From: Elusimicrobia bacterium GWF2_62_30
Lineage (GTDB): Bacteria > Elusimicrobiota > Elusimicrobia > Elusimicrobiales > UBA9959
Reading direction: 5' to 3'
NCBI GenBank assembly: GCA_001799995.1
Contig: MGUK01000031.1
Span: forward strand, 1-52,258
Length of the DNA stretch: 52,258 nucleotides
The translations under genes were made by a program, and so were the position numbers. Under the pieces are notes generated by a model. It was given only the letters and a program-made list of their open reading frames with translations, had not been told where the DNA came from and searched no databases. Below, one piece after another: positions 1-7,155 of the stretch; the first letter of the stretch is position 1; each line of letters opens with the position of its first letter.

Positions 1-130
1 CACTACAGACTTGGTAACAGCATAATCAACAGAAAGGAGGCCTGGCCTGCGGGCTACTGCTTGGGTAACATTCTTAATTGATTTGACAGGGGGAACGTAA
101 CAATTGTAACAGCCCGTGCCGGCCTTAAAT
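1..130. other. Left-edge intergenic stretch, no gene seen
   Basis: I see no coding region, tRNA or known RNA here. The hexamer GTAACA occurs four times (14-19, 65-70, 97-102, 106-111), the last two around an 8-base palindrome ACAATTGT. A TTGACA lies at 83-88 but no good -10 hexamer follows at the proper distance. The stretch could be the 3' flank or leader of something outside the window. Confidence 0.4.
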
Positions 131-158
131 AAAAACCCCGGCAGCTGCCGGGGTTTTT
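131..158 (-). terminator. Rho-independent terminator, symmetric
   Basis: A perfect 28-base palindrome has an A5 tract on the left, a GC-rich stem and a T5 tract on the right. Because it is symmetric it can work on both strands. It lies 20 bases past the stop codon of the minus-strand gene at 178-789, so it most likely ends that transcript. It could also stop transcription arriving from the left. Confidence 0.85.
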
Positions 159-177
159 GAATAGCGGGGGGCGCGGT

Positions 178-789
178 TCAGTTGCTGCCGTAGTTGTAGG
201 CCGCTTTGTTCCCGGAGCGGTCCGCTACCGCCCAATAGGAGTTGGAATAATTGTTGAGCCGCAGGTTGAAGATCCAGTTAACGCTGACCTTTTCGCCGCG
301 GGAGGGCTGGTGCGGGCCGTTGTCCCTGACCAGGTACAGGTGGGCGCCGGGCATGTTCATCTGCTGCATGAGCTTCTTCGAGGCCTGCTTGAGTTCCGAC
401 TTGGTGGGCTTTGCTATGCCCATGCCGGAAAGTATGGAGGCCAGCGGGCCGGTGCTGTCGGAGTAGTCCGTGAGAAAGCTGTTGAGCGCCGAGCGCAGCG
501 CCTGTTCGAAGCAAAGGCCGGCGGGGCTCTGCTGCATCTGCGATCCCACCTGCGCTTCCGGTATGTCCAGGCTTATGCCGGTCATGCCGAATTCCTTGAT
601 GAGGATCTCTTCGGCGGCGGAATAGTTTACGCCGTCCTTCGGAAGCGCTCTTACCGGGTTCCCGGGCGCCGGGACCGCGATGGCGCCGAGGGTCTCAGGC
701 GTGACCAGGGGCGGCCAGGCCGAAGTCTGCGCCGCGCGGGCCGGCATCGCCGCCGCGAACGCCGCTAAAAGTATCGCTGAAAATTTCAT
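178..789 (-). CDS. Secreted hypothetical protein
   Basis: This encodes a 203-residue protein with a clear signal peptide: MKFSAILLAAFAAAMPARA, with a likely cut after ARA at residue 19. I recognise no domain in the mature part. It is Ser/Asn-rich near the C terminus, with an aromatic- and Asn-rich tail (NLRLNNYSNSYW), and has a single Cys near residue 93 and no membrane span. A GGAGGGA ribosome-binding site six bases before the ATG supports the start. It is a single gene divergent from hrcA and ends at the terminator at 131-158. A periplasmic or surface location is inferred from the signal peptide alone; function is unknown. Confidence 0.75.
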   Translation of the reverse strand: MKFSAILLAAFAAAMPARAAQTSAWPPLVTPETLGAIAVPAPGNPVRALPKDGVNYSAAEEILIKEFGMTGISLDIPEAQVGSQMQQSPAGLCFEQALRSALNSFLTDYSDSTGPLASILSGMGIAKPTKSELKQASKKLMQQMNMPGAHLYLVRDNGPHQPSRGEKVSVNWIFNLRLNNYSNSYWAVADRSGNKAAYNYGSN

Positions 790-901
790 TTATCTATCCC
801 TCCGCTCTAACCGTCAAACCTTAAAGATAGTATATGAAATGCCCCCGGCACGCGCTTTGATTTGCGTCAGCCCGGCTATTTTTAGCACTCGGACACGGGT
901 A

Positions 902-930
902 TTGACAATTAAGCGCGCAACGTGTATAAT
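902..930 (+). promoter_or_regulatory. Sigma-70-type promoter of the hrcA operon
   Basis: A perfect TTGACA (902-907) and a perfect TATAAT (925-930) are separated by exactly 17 bases. Transcription should start near 937, inside the CIRCE-like operator that follows. This is the strongest promoter match in the window and fits a gene set kept in check by a repressor rather than by a weak promoter. Confidence 0.9.
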
Positions 931-934
931 ATTT

Positions 935-961
935 TTAGCAGTCATGGGTTATGATTGCTAT
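935..961 (+). promoter_or_regulatory. CIRCE-like HrcA operator
   Basis: TTAGCAGTC (935-943), a nine-base spacer and GATTGCTAT (953-961) match the CIRCE layout TTAGCACTC-N9-GAGTGCTAA, with seven of nine positions symmetric and the exact N9 spacer. It overlaps the predicted transcription start, the usual place for HrcA repression. A perfect isolated left half-site, TTAGCACTC, lies at 882-890 just upstream of the -35, and an 8-of-9 right half-site GAGTGCTCA lies at 1007-1015 in the first codons of hrcA. The degenerate central site is the best operator candidate. HrcA autoregulation is inferred from the family. Confidence 0.75.
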
Positions 962-1002
962 TAAAGCAAAACCATAGTGCTCACGTCGGAGCCGTGATAT
1001 AT

Positions 1003-2112
1003 ATGAGAGTGCTCAAACCGGAAGTAGCGCAGGACAGGAAAGACAAGATCCTTAACTGGGTGGTCTATAACTATGTCAGCACGGGCCGCCCGGTCAGTTC
1101 CGAGCTTATCGCGGAAGAGGGCCGCTTCAACGTTTCCAGCGCTACTATAAGGAATATACTGAAGGAGCTGGAAGAGACCGGCTACCTTTACCAGGCGCAC
1201 ACTTCGGGGGGCCGCATCCCTTCCGACAAGGGCTACCGCGCCTACGTGGACAATATCCAGCGCCTGCAGCGCCTGGCCGCCGTGGAGAAGGAGCACCTGG
1301 AGGGGGAATACGACCGCCGCATCGAGCAGCTCGACGGCTTCCTTAAGCACACTTCCAGGATGCTGGCCGATATGTCCAAGTGGGCCGGGTTCGTGATGAG
1401 CGCGGATACGGACCTGGACAGCATCAAGCGCTTTGACCTCATAAGCATGGGCCCCAGGAACGTGCTTTCCGTGATGTTCTCCCATTCGGGCCTCATCAAG
1501 CACGCGCCCTTCGCGCTGGAACACCCGGCGGACAAGGCCTCGGTGAAGGCGCTGGCGCTTAAGCTCAACAAGCGCCTTAAGGATATGCCGGTTTCCGACG
1601 TGCCCGGGATCATTTTCAGCGAGTTCGTCTCCAAAGGCAGGGACAAGGGCCTGGAGGAGCTGCTGCGCAAGCTCGTGGAATATTTCAAGGGCCTTTCAAA
1701 GAACGACGACGCGCTGTACCTGGAGGGGCTCAGCCGCATCTACGCCAACCTCGAGGACGGCAACATAGAGGATTTCCGCAATATAGCCGCGGTGCTCGAG
1801 CAGAAAGAGCGCTTCTTCGGCCTGCTGCGCGAGCGCCTGCACGATTGCGCCGGCAAGACGAAGGCCCTGGCCCAGCCGGGCAAGCGCCATATCGTGGACG
1901 TGACCATTGGCTCGGAGAACAGCATCAAGGAATTCAAGAATTTCAGCCTGGTGTCCAGTTCCTACTGCATCAACGACAAGGCGGTGGGGCTGGTGGGGAT
2001 ACTGGGCTACAAGCGCATGGAGTACCCGCGCATGATCTCGCTGGTGGACACGGTCAGTTCCATGATGGAGGACATGCTGGGGGAATGGGACAAGATAGAC
2101 TTTGACGAATAA
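1003..2112 (+). CDS. hrcA: Heat-inducible transcription repressor HrcA
   Basis: This 369-residue protein has the family's usual length. An N-terminal winged-helix DNA-binding domain (about 1-100) contains the motifs STGRPVSS and SSATIRNILKELEE, followed by the signature HTSGGRIPSDKGYRAYVD. The GAF-like and dimerisation part carries GSEN and the late motif VGILGYKRMEYPRM. HrcA binds CIRCE operators and represses groE/dnaK genes, with activity tied to chaperonin availability. I chose ATG 1003 because family members start just before the first helix and GGAG lies 11 bases upstream; an open frame back to TTG 955 would run through the operator. It is first in the operon, five bases before grpE. 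Confidence 0.95.
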   Translation: MRVLKPEVAQDRKDKILNWVVYNYVSTGRPVSSELIAEEGRFNVSSATIRNILKELEETGYLYQAHTSGGRIPSDKGYRAYVDNIQRLQRLAAVEKEHLEGEYDRRIEQLDGFLKHTSRMLADMSKWAGFVMSADTDLDSIKRFDLISMGPRNVLSVMFSHSGLIKHAPFALEHPADKASVKALALKLNKRLKDMPVSDVPGIIFSEFVSKGRDKGLEELLRKLVEYFKGLSKNDDALYLEGLSRIYANLEDGNIEDFRNIAAVLEQKERFFGLLRERLHDCAGKTKALAQPGKRHIVDVTIGSENSIKEFKNFSLVSSSYCINDKAVGLVGILGYKRMEYPRMISLVDTVSSMMEDMLGEWDKIDFDE

Positions 2113-2117
2113 GGCAT

Positions 2118-2726
2118 ATGAAAAACCATAAGGCTGAAGAGAAAAAAACGAAGGCTCCCGCGGAAGAGATAGAGTGCGTCTGCGGGGAAGCGGCCAAGCC
2201 GGCGGCGGCGCCGGCGGCGGAGCCGGAGAAGCCGGGCAAGCGGGCCGAGGACTATTACGACCAACTGCTGCGCCTGCAGGCCGACTTCGAGAATTACCGC
2301 AAGCGGGTGGAGAAGGAGAAACCGGAGTTGATAAAATGGGGCAAGGCCGAGATGCTGCTGAAGCTGCTGCCGCTGTACGACCTGCTGCTGGCGGCGCACC
2401 TTCACCTCAACGCGGCCGCGGACGACGGGGCCAACGGCGACGTGCTCAAGGGCCTGGAGATGATCTTCAAGGAGTTCACCAAGCTGTTCGAGGCCGAAGG
2501 CATCAGACCCATGGAGACTACGGGCAAACCCTATGACCCCATGGCCTGCGACATCCTCGGGGTGGTAGAGGGGACCGACGAGAACGACGGGCTGGTGGTG
2601 GAGGAGCTGCAGAAAGGTTTTTACCTGGGCGACAAGATCCTGCGGCCGGCCAGGGTGAAGATAGCGAAAAAGAAAGCCGCGGAGCGGCCGCCGGTACAGG
2701 AACCGCCGGCTGAGGAAGGAAAGTAA
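2118..2726 (+). CDS. grpE: Nucleotide exchange factor GrpE
   Basis: This 202-residue protein is the nucleotide exchange factor that releases ADP from DnaK. An acidic, Ala/Pro-rich disordered N terminus (1-45) leads to the long coiled-coil helix with the family core YDQLLRLQADFENYRKR. The C-terminal beta domain has the recognisable end GFYLGDKILRPARVKIAK. A 20-residue Pro/Glu-rich tail follows, longer than in E. coli GrpE. It starts five bases after hrcA with only a weak AAGG before it, so translational coupling to hrcA is likely. It is cytoplasmic and the partner of the next gene. Confidence 0.95.
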   Translation: MKNHKAEEKKTKAPAEEIECVCGEAAKPAAAPAAEPEKPGKRAEDYYDQLLRLQADFENYRKRVEKEKPELIKWGKAEMLLKLLPLYDLLLAAHLHLNAAADDGANGDVLKGLEMIFKEFTKLFEAEGIRPMETTGKPYDPMACDILGVVEGTDENDGLVVEELQKGFYLGDKILRPARVKIAKKKAAERPPVQEPPAEEGK

Positions 2727-2759
2727 AATTTCAGCAAGTATTTTCTGGAGGATACTAAT

Positions 2760-4625
2760 ATGGCAAAGATAATAGGCATAGACCTCGGTACATCTAACAC
2801 CGCCGCGGCGGTGATGGAAGGCGGCAAAGTCACCATCATCCCGTCGGCCGAAGGCACGAGCCTGGGCGGGAAGGCTTTCCCGTCCTACGTGGCTTTCGCC
2901 AAGGACGGGCAGATGCTCGTCGGCGAGCCGGCCCGCAGGCAGGCCGTCGCCAACCCGGAAGGCACCGTCTCGGCGTTCAAGCGCAAGATGGGCACCGACC
3001 ACAAATACCAGATAGCGGGCAAGGAGTTCACCCCGCCGCAGCTGGCCGCCTTCCTGCTGCAGAAAGTGAAGCGCGACGCCGAGGCCTTCCTGGGCGAGAA
3101 AGTGGAGAAAGCCGTCATCACCGTGCCGGCCTACTTCAACGACAATCAGCGCCAGGCCACAAAGGACGCGGGCACCATAGCCGGCCTGGAAGTGGTGCGC
3201 CTCGTCAACGAGCCCACCGCGGCCGCGCTGGCCTACGGCATTGATAAGGAAGGCAAGGACCAGAAGATCATGGTCTTCGACCTGGGCGGCGGCACGCTCG
3301 ACGTGACCATCATGGAACTGGGCAAGGAAGGCACGTTCGACGTGATCTCCACCTCCGGCGACACCCAGCTGGGCGGCACCGACATGGACAAGGCCCTGGT
3401 GGACTTCATAGCCGGCGAGTTCCGCAAGGACACAGGCATCGACCTGATGAAGGACGCCACCGCCACGCAGCGCATCAAGGAAGCGGCCGAGAAGGCCAAG
3501 ATCGAGCTCTCCACCACCATGGAGACCGAGATCAACCTGCCGTTCATCTCCGCCGACGCTTCCGGCCCCAAGCACATGGCCCTCAAGCTGTCCCGCGCGC
3601 GCCTGGAATCGCTGGTGGAGGCCATCGTAAAGCGCTGCCAGAAGTCCATCGACACCGCGCTGGCCGACGCCAAGCTCAAAAGCGGCGACATCAGCCGCAT
3701 CATCCTGGTGGGCGGCCCCACCCGCATGCCCATCGTGCAGAAGTTCATGGAAGAAGCCGTGGGTAAGAAAATAGAGCACGGCGTGGACCCGATGGAATGC
3801 GTGGCCTCCGGCGCCGCCGTGCAGGCCGCCGTCCTCACCGGCGACGTGAAGGACGTGCTGCTCCTCGACGTCACCCCGCTGTCCCTGGGCATCGAGACCC
3901 TGGGCTCCGTGATGACCCGGCTGATAGACAAGAACACCACCATCCCGGCCAAGAAGTCGCAGGTGTTCTCCACCGCGGCGGATTCCCAGCCCGCGGTGAC
4001 CATCCACGTGCTGCAGGGCGAGCGCGCCATGGCCGGCGACAACGTGTCGCTGGGCAAGTTCGACCTCGACGGGATACCCCCGGCGCCGCGCGGCACGCCG
4101 CAGATCGAAGTGACCTTCGACATCGACGCCAACGGCATCCTGCAGGTGCACGCCAAGGACCTGGGCACCGGCAAGGCGCAGCACATCACCATCAGCGCGC
4201 CCAACAAGCTGTCCAAAGAGGACATCGACAAGTTCATGAAGCAGGCCGAGCAGTTCTCCGACGCCGACAAGAAGTACAAGGAGAAGGTGGAGGCCAAGAA
4301 CGAGGCCGACGCCATCCTCTACAGCACCGAGAAGGCGCTGAAGGAGCACGGCGACAAGATCAGCCAGGACGAGCGCCTGGCCGTGGACCGCTCCATCGGC
4401 GAGCTCAAGGAAGCGCTGAAAGGCGACGACCTGGACAAGCTCAAGAAAGCCAAGGACAACCTGATACAGGTTTCGCAGAAGCTGGGCGAAGCCGTGTACA
4501 AGGCGGCCCAGGCCAAAGCCGGCCCCGGCGCCGGCGGCCCCCAGGCCCAGGAAGGCGCCAAGGCTTCCGCGGGCGGCAAGGACGACGTGGTGGACGCGGA
4601 AGTGGTCGACGACAAAAAGAAGTAA
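2760..4625 (+). CDS. dnaK: Chaperone DnaK (Hsp70), archaeal-like sequence type
   Basis: This 621-residue Hsp70 has every ATPase motif: phosphate-1 [15 protein letters not shown], connect-1 [20 protein letters not shown], phosphate-2 [13 protein letters not shown] and the adenosine loop [12 protein letters not shown]. The interdomain linker precedes [13 protein letters not shown], and the tail ends in the acidic DAEVV segment typical of bacterial DnaK. It binds exposed hydrophobic peptides in an ATP cycle driven by DnaJ and GrpE. A good ribosome-binding site (GGAGG, about 2747-2751) precedes the ATG. Several segments, such as [26 protein letters not shown] and GGPTR, recall the DnaK of Thermoplasma and relatives rather than the E. 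coli or B. subtilis form. Function is certain; ancestry is discussed in the findings. Confidence 0.97.
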   Translation: MAKIIGIDLGTSNTAAAVMEGGKVTIIPSAEGTSLGGKAFPSYVAFAKDGQMLVGEPARRQAVANPEGTVSAFKRKMGTDHKYQIAGKEFTPPQLAAFLLQKVKRDAEAFLGEKVEKAVITVPAYFNDNQRQATKDAGTIAGLEVVRLVNEPTAAALAYGIDKEGKDQKIMVFDLGGGTLDVTIMELGKEGTFDVISTSGDTQLGGTDMDKALVDFIAGEFRKDTGIDLMKDATATQRIKEAAEKAKIELSTTMETEINLPFISADASGPKHMALKLSRARLESLVEAIVKRCQKSIDTALADAKLKSGDISRIILVGGPTRMPIVQKFMEEAVGKKIEHGVDPMECVASGAAVQAAVLTGDVKDVLLLDVTPLSLGIETLGSVMTRLIDKNTTIPAKKSQVFSTAADSQPAVTIHVLQGERAMAGDNVSLGKFDLDGIPPAPRGTPQIEVTFDIDANGILQVHAKDLGTGKAQHITISAPNKLSKEDIDKFMKQAEQFSDADKKYKEKVEAKNEADAILYSTEKALKEHGDKISQDERLAVDRSIGELKEALKGDDLDKLKKAKDNLIQVSQKLGEAVYKAAQAKAGPGAGGPQAQEGAKASAGGKDDVVDAEVVDDKKK

Positions 4626-4639
4626 GCAACGGTATTGAC

Positions 4640-4699
4640 GGGGACGGCGTATAGCGGGCCAGTGCGGGCCTCCATACGCCGTACCCCGCTCACTTTTTT
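4640..4699 (+). terminator. Hairpin plus T-run between dnaK and dnaJ
   Basis: GGGG-ACGGCGTAT (4640-4652) pairs with ATACGCCGT-A-CCCC (4674-4687): a 13-bp stem with one bulged A. The loop contains GCGGGCC twice. Six T follow at 4694-4699, directly before the dnaJ start at 4703. The six-base gap between stem and T-run makes it a weak terminator, so it could be an attenuator lowering dnaJ relative to dnaK, or a processing or stability hairpin. Confidence 0.55.
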
Positions 4700-4702
4700 A
4701 TT

Positions 4703-5821
4703 ATGGCTTCAAACGATTATTACCGCCTGCTGGGCGTCGCCCGCAATGCCGGCGACGACGAGATAAAGAGCGCCTATCGCAAGATGGCGCTTAAATACCA
4801 CCCGGACCGCAACCCCGGCAACGACGAGGCCGAGGCGAATTTCAAGGAGATCAACGAGGCCTACGAGGTGCTCTCCAACTCCGATAAGCGCAAGATCTAC
4901 GACCAGTTCGGGGCCGAGGGGCTCAAGAACGGCGGTGGCGGGCGCGGCGGTTTCGGGGGCTTTCCCGGGGCGGACATGGGCGACGTCTTCGGCGACCTGT
5001 TCGAGAACCTTTTCGCGCAGGGCGGCGGCCAGCGGGGCCAGCCGCGCTCCAGGCGCGGCGCGGACCTGAAATACGAGGCCCAGATAACCCTTGAGGAAGC
5101 TTTTAACGGGGTGAAGATCCCCGTCAGTTTCGACCGCACCGAGCTCTGCGCGGAATGCGACGGCACCGGCGCGCGCGGCAAGACCGGCGTGAAGAAATGT
5201 CCCACCTGCCGCGGCGCGGGCCGGGTGCAGTATTCGCAGGGCTTCTTCGCTTTCAGCCAGGCCTGCCCCGAATGCGGCGGCCAGGGCGAGGTGATAACGT
5301 CGCCCTGCAAGGCCTGCGGCGGCCAGGGCCGCAGCAAGAAGGGCGTTTCCATCAACGTCAAGATCCCGGCCGGCGTGGAAGAGGGGGCGGTGCTGCGCGT
5401 TTCCGGGGGCGGGGACGCCGGCGCTAAAGGCGGGGCCTCCGGCGACCTTTATATAGAGGTCCGCCTGAAGCACCATTCTCATTTCGAACGCAACAAGCGG
5501 GACCTGGTCTACGAATGCCCGGTGGCCGTCTGGCAGGCCGCGCTCGGCGGCGAGGTGGACGTGCCGCTGATAGAGGGCGGCCGCACCAAGATAAAGATCC
5601 CGTCCGGCACCCAGCACGGCAAAACTTTCCGCGTAAGCGAGAAGGGGATGCCCGGCCCGGGCGGCAGGCCCCGCGGCGACCTGATGGTCAAGGTGAAGCT
5701 GGAGATCCCGCACGACCTGACCCCGCGCCAGCGCGAGCTGTTCTCGGAGCTGGCGGGCCTCGCCGGCCACGAGGTACCGGAAGAAGAAAAGGGTTTTTTT
5801 AAGAAAATACTGGGGCAGTGA
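4703..5821 (+). CDS. dnaJ: Co-chaperone DnaJ (Hsp40, type I)
   Basis: This 372-residue type I Hsp40 stimulates the DnaK ATPase. The J domain (1-70) has the HPD tripeptide in [12 protein letters not shown] Gly/Phe-rich linker (about 75-110) follows, then four zinc-finger repeats ([32 protein letters not shown]) and the two C-terminal beta domains. The length is normal. The region before the ATG is a T-run with no Shine-Dalgarno, so initiation may depend on coupling or on an unstructured AT-rich leader. It lies between dnaK and rsmE on the same strand. Confidence 0.96.
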   Translation: MASNDYYRLLGVARNAGDDEIKSAYRKMALKYHPDRNPGNDEAEANFKEINEAYEVLSNSDKRKIYDQFGAEGLKNGGGGRGGFGGFPGADMGDVFGDLFENLFAQGGGQRGQPRSRRGADLKYEAQITLEEAFNGVKIPVSFDRTELCAECDGTGARGKTGVKKCPTCRGAGRVQYSQGFFAFSQACPECGGQGEVITSPCKACGGQGRSKKGVSINVKIPAGVEEGAVLRVSGGGDAGAKGGASGDLYIEVRLKHHSHFERNKRDLVYECPVAVWQAALGGEVDVPLIEGGRTKIKIPSGTQHGKTFRVSEKGMPGPGGRPRGDLMVKVKLEIPHDLTPRQRELFSELAGLAGHEVPEEEKGFFKKILGQ

Positions 5822-5828
5822 CCGGCTT

Positions 5829-6539
5829 ATGGCGCAATATCTTATCCCTGCCGAAAATATACGCAACGGGCAGTTCTTTTCCGGCCCCGACGAAGCCGAC
5901 CACATAATAAAGGTGGCCCGCGCCAGGGTCGGCGACGAGATCTTGATCTTCGACGGGAAGGGGAACCGCTACCTGTGCGTGATCAAGGCCGCCGAGCCCG
6001 GCTCGGTGACCGGCCTGCTGCAGGAGAAACTGCCTAATCCGGAGTACAACACCAGGCTGTCCTTGTGCTTCGGGGTGGCGGCGCGCCCGGCCTTCGAGAG
6101 CATCCTCGAGCACTGCACCGAGGCCGGCGTGGAGACTTTCCAGCCGGTGATGAGCTCGCGCGTGCAGTTCGATCTTTTCAGCGCCTGGGAGCGCCGGCAG
6201 CCCCGGCTGGAGCAGATCACCGTGGCCGCCTGCAAGCAAAGCGGGCGCGGGCGCCTCCCGGCCATACTTAAGCCGGAAAAACTCGACGACCTCATAGCCG
6301 CGGGGGGGACCTGCGTGTTCGCCTCCCCGGACGGGGCCACGCCGGAGGAAACGGCGAAAGCCCTTGCCGGGAAGACCGATATCAAGCTTTTTGTGGGGCC
6401 CGAAGGCGGTTTTACCAAGGGCGAATTGGAATTTGTGCGCTCAAAGGGAGCGCTGTTCATGAGCCTCGGCCTGTATACCCTCAGGGCCGAGACCGCCTGC
6501 CTGGCCGCCGTTTCAGGGCTGCTTACCAGGCTGGGATAG
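5829..6539 (+). CDS. rsmE: 16S rRNA m3U1498 methyltransferase RsmE
   Basis: This 236-residue SPOUT-class methyltransferase methylates N3 of U1498 in 16S rRNA using S-adenosylmethionine. An N-terminal PUA-like domain (1-75) precedes the knotted SPOUT fold. The SAM-binding motifs are clear: LFVGPEGGFTKGELEF and, at the knot, SLGLYTLRAETA. The length is typical. It starts seven bases after dnaJ, an order seen in many bacteria. Its last nine codons overlap the 3' end of the convergent response regulator gene by 27 bases. Confidence 0.95.
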   Translation: MAQYLIPAENIRNGQFFSGPDEADHIIKVARARVGDEILIFDGKGNRYLCVIKAAEPGSVTGLLQEKLPNPEYNTRLSLCFGVAARPAFESILEHCTEAGVETFQPVMSSRVQFDLFSAWERRQPRLEQITVAACKQSGRGRLPAILKPEKLDDLIAAGGTCVFASPDGATPEETAKALAGKTDIKLFVGPEGGFTKGELEFVRSKGALFMSLGLYTLRAETACLAAVSGLLTRLG

Positions 6540-6962
6540 CCGCCCGTCCAGGCGGAACTTTATAGAAGTCCTTAAAAGCCGCTTTTCCCTTTCCGATTTC
6601 TCGAACATCTTGCTTACGGCCTTGCGCAGGTCGCCGGCGTCTATGGGCTTGTTCAGGAAAAGGTTGGCGTTGGCGACGAGGCGGCTTTCGATCCTGGCCT
6701 CGTTGGAGCTGTTGCCGGTAAGGATTATCACCGGCGTCGCCCGCGTGCGCGGATTATCTTTTATCGTCCTGCAGACTTCCATCCCGTTCATGTCCGGCAG
6801 GCCCAGGTCTATAATGGCCAGGTCTATATTCCCCTCTTTCACCCAGTTAAGCGCGGTTTTGCCGTTTTCCGCGGAAATGATCATATAGCCCTGCGATTCA
6901 AGGCAATACTTCAGCATTTCCATGATAGACGGATCGTCTTCGACGACCAATATTTTATTCAT
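6513..6962 (-). CDS. Single-domain response regulator
   Basis: This 149-residue protein consists of one receiver domain and a short basic tail, with no output domain. The acidic pair E8/D9-D10 lies in KILVVEDDPS, the phosphoacceptor is D52 in IIDLGLPDMNG, and the switch residues are T82 (ILTGN) and K105 (NKPID). It should pass phosphate or bind a partner, as CheY- or DivK-like proteins do. I start it at ATG 6962 (MNKILVVEDD), preceded by GGGGAG; an ATG at 6974 would swallow that site. It is monocistronic, and no partner kinase adjoins it, the nearest being the orphan kinase at 12508. Its 3' end overlaps rsmE by 27 bases. Confidence 0.9.
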   Translation of the reverse strand: MNKILVVEDDPSIMEMLKYCLESQGYMIISAENGKTALNWVKEGNIDLAIIDLGLPDMNGMEVCRTIKDNPRTRATPVIILTGNSSNEARIESRLVANANLFLNKPIDAGDLRKAVSKMFEKSEREKRLLRTSIKFRLDGRLSQPGKQP

Positions 6963-6990
6963 AACGCTCCCCATGACTAACCCGACTAAT

Positions 6991-6999
6991 ATAATAGCA
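6991..6999 (-). promoter_or_regulatory. Extended -10 promoter of the response regulator
   Basis: Read on the minus strand, TGCTATTAT is an extended -10 element lying 29 bases upstream of the chosen start. The -35 region is poor, which the TG extension could offset. The surrounding 7000-7110 stretch is AT-rich and divergent, also serving ftcD. Confidence 0.5.
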
Positions 7000-7102
7000 T
7001 ATCATACGGAAAATGGTGTTTGATTTTTGTTACACCCGTATTTCGCTATTGTGCCGGCCTTTATTGAGTATTATCTTGCCGCTCTCTTTTTGCTATCATT
7101 TC

Positions 7103-7108
7103 TATAAT
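7103..7108 (+). promoter_or_regulatory. -10 element of the ftcD operon
   Basis: A perfect TATAAT lies 47 bases before the ftcD start. The -35 is unclear: TTGCCG at 7076-7081 is 21 bases away, too far for standard spacing. Activation by an unseen regulator would fit this, but that is inference. Confidence 0.5.
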
Positions 7109-7155
7109 TATAAATGGGGCTTTTGGCGCATAGGCCGGCCCTTCCCGGAGGATTT

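Noticed and set aside
157-768. A 203-codon plus-strand frame opposite the secreted hypothetical protein
   Set aside because: The opposite strand has a proper signal peptide, ribosome-binding site and terminator; this one begins at the terminator and is Arg/Gly-rich.
882-908. A CIRCE operator starting at the perfect half-site TTAGCACTC
   Set aside because: Nine bases later the sequence is TATTGACAA, which is the -35 region and does not match GAGTGCTAA.
955-1002. TTG start extending HrcA by 16 residues
   Set aside because: It would begin inside the CIRCE-like operator, has no ribosome-binding site, and family members start near residue 17 of that version.
2007-4349. A 780-codon minus-strand frame opposite grpE and dnaK
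   Set aside because: It runs through two certain genes and a promoter-less stretch, with low-complexity composition.
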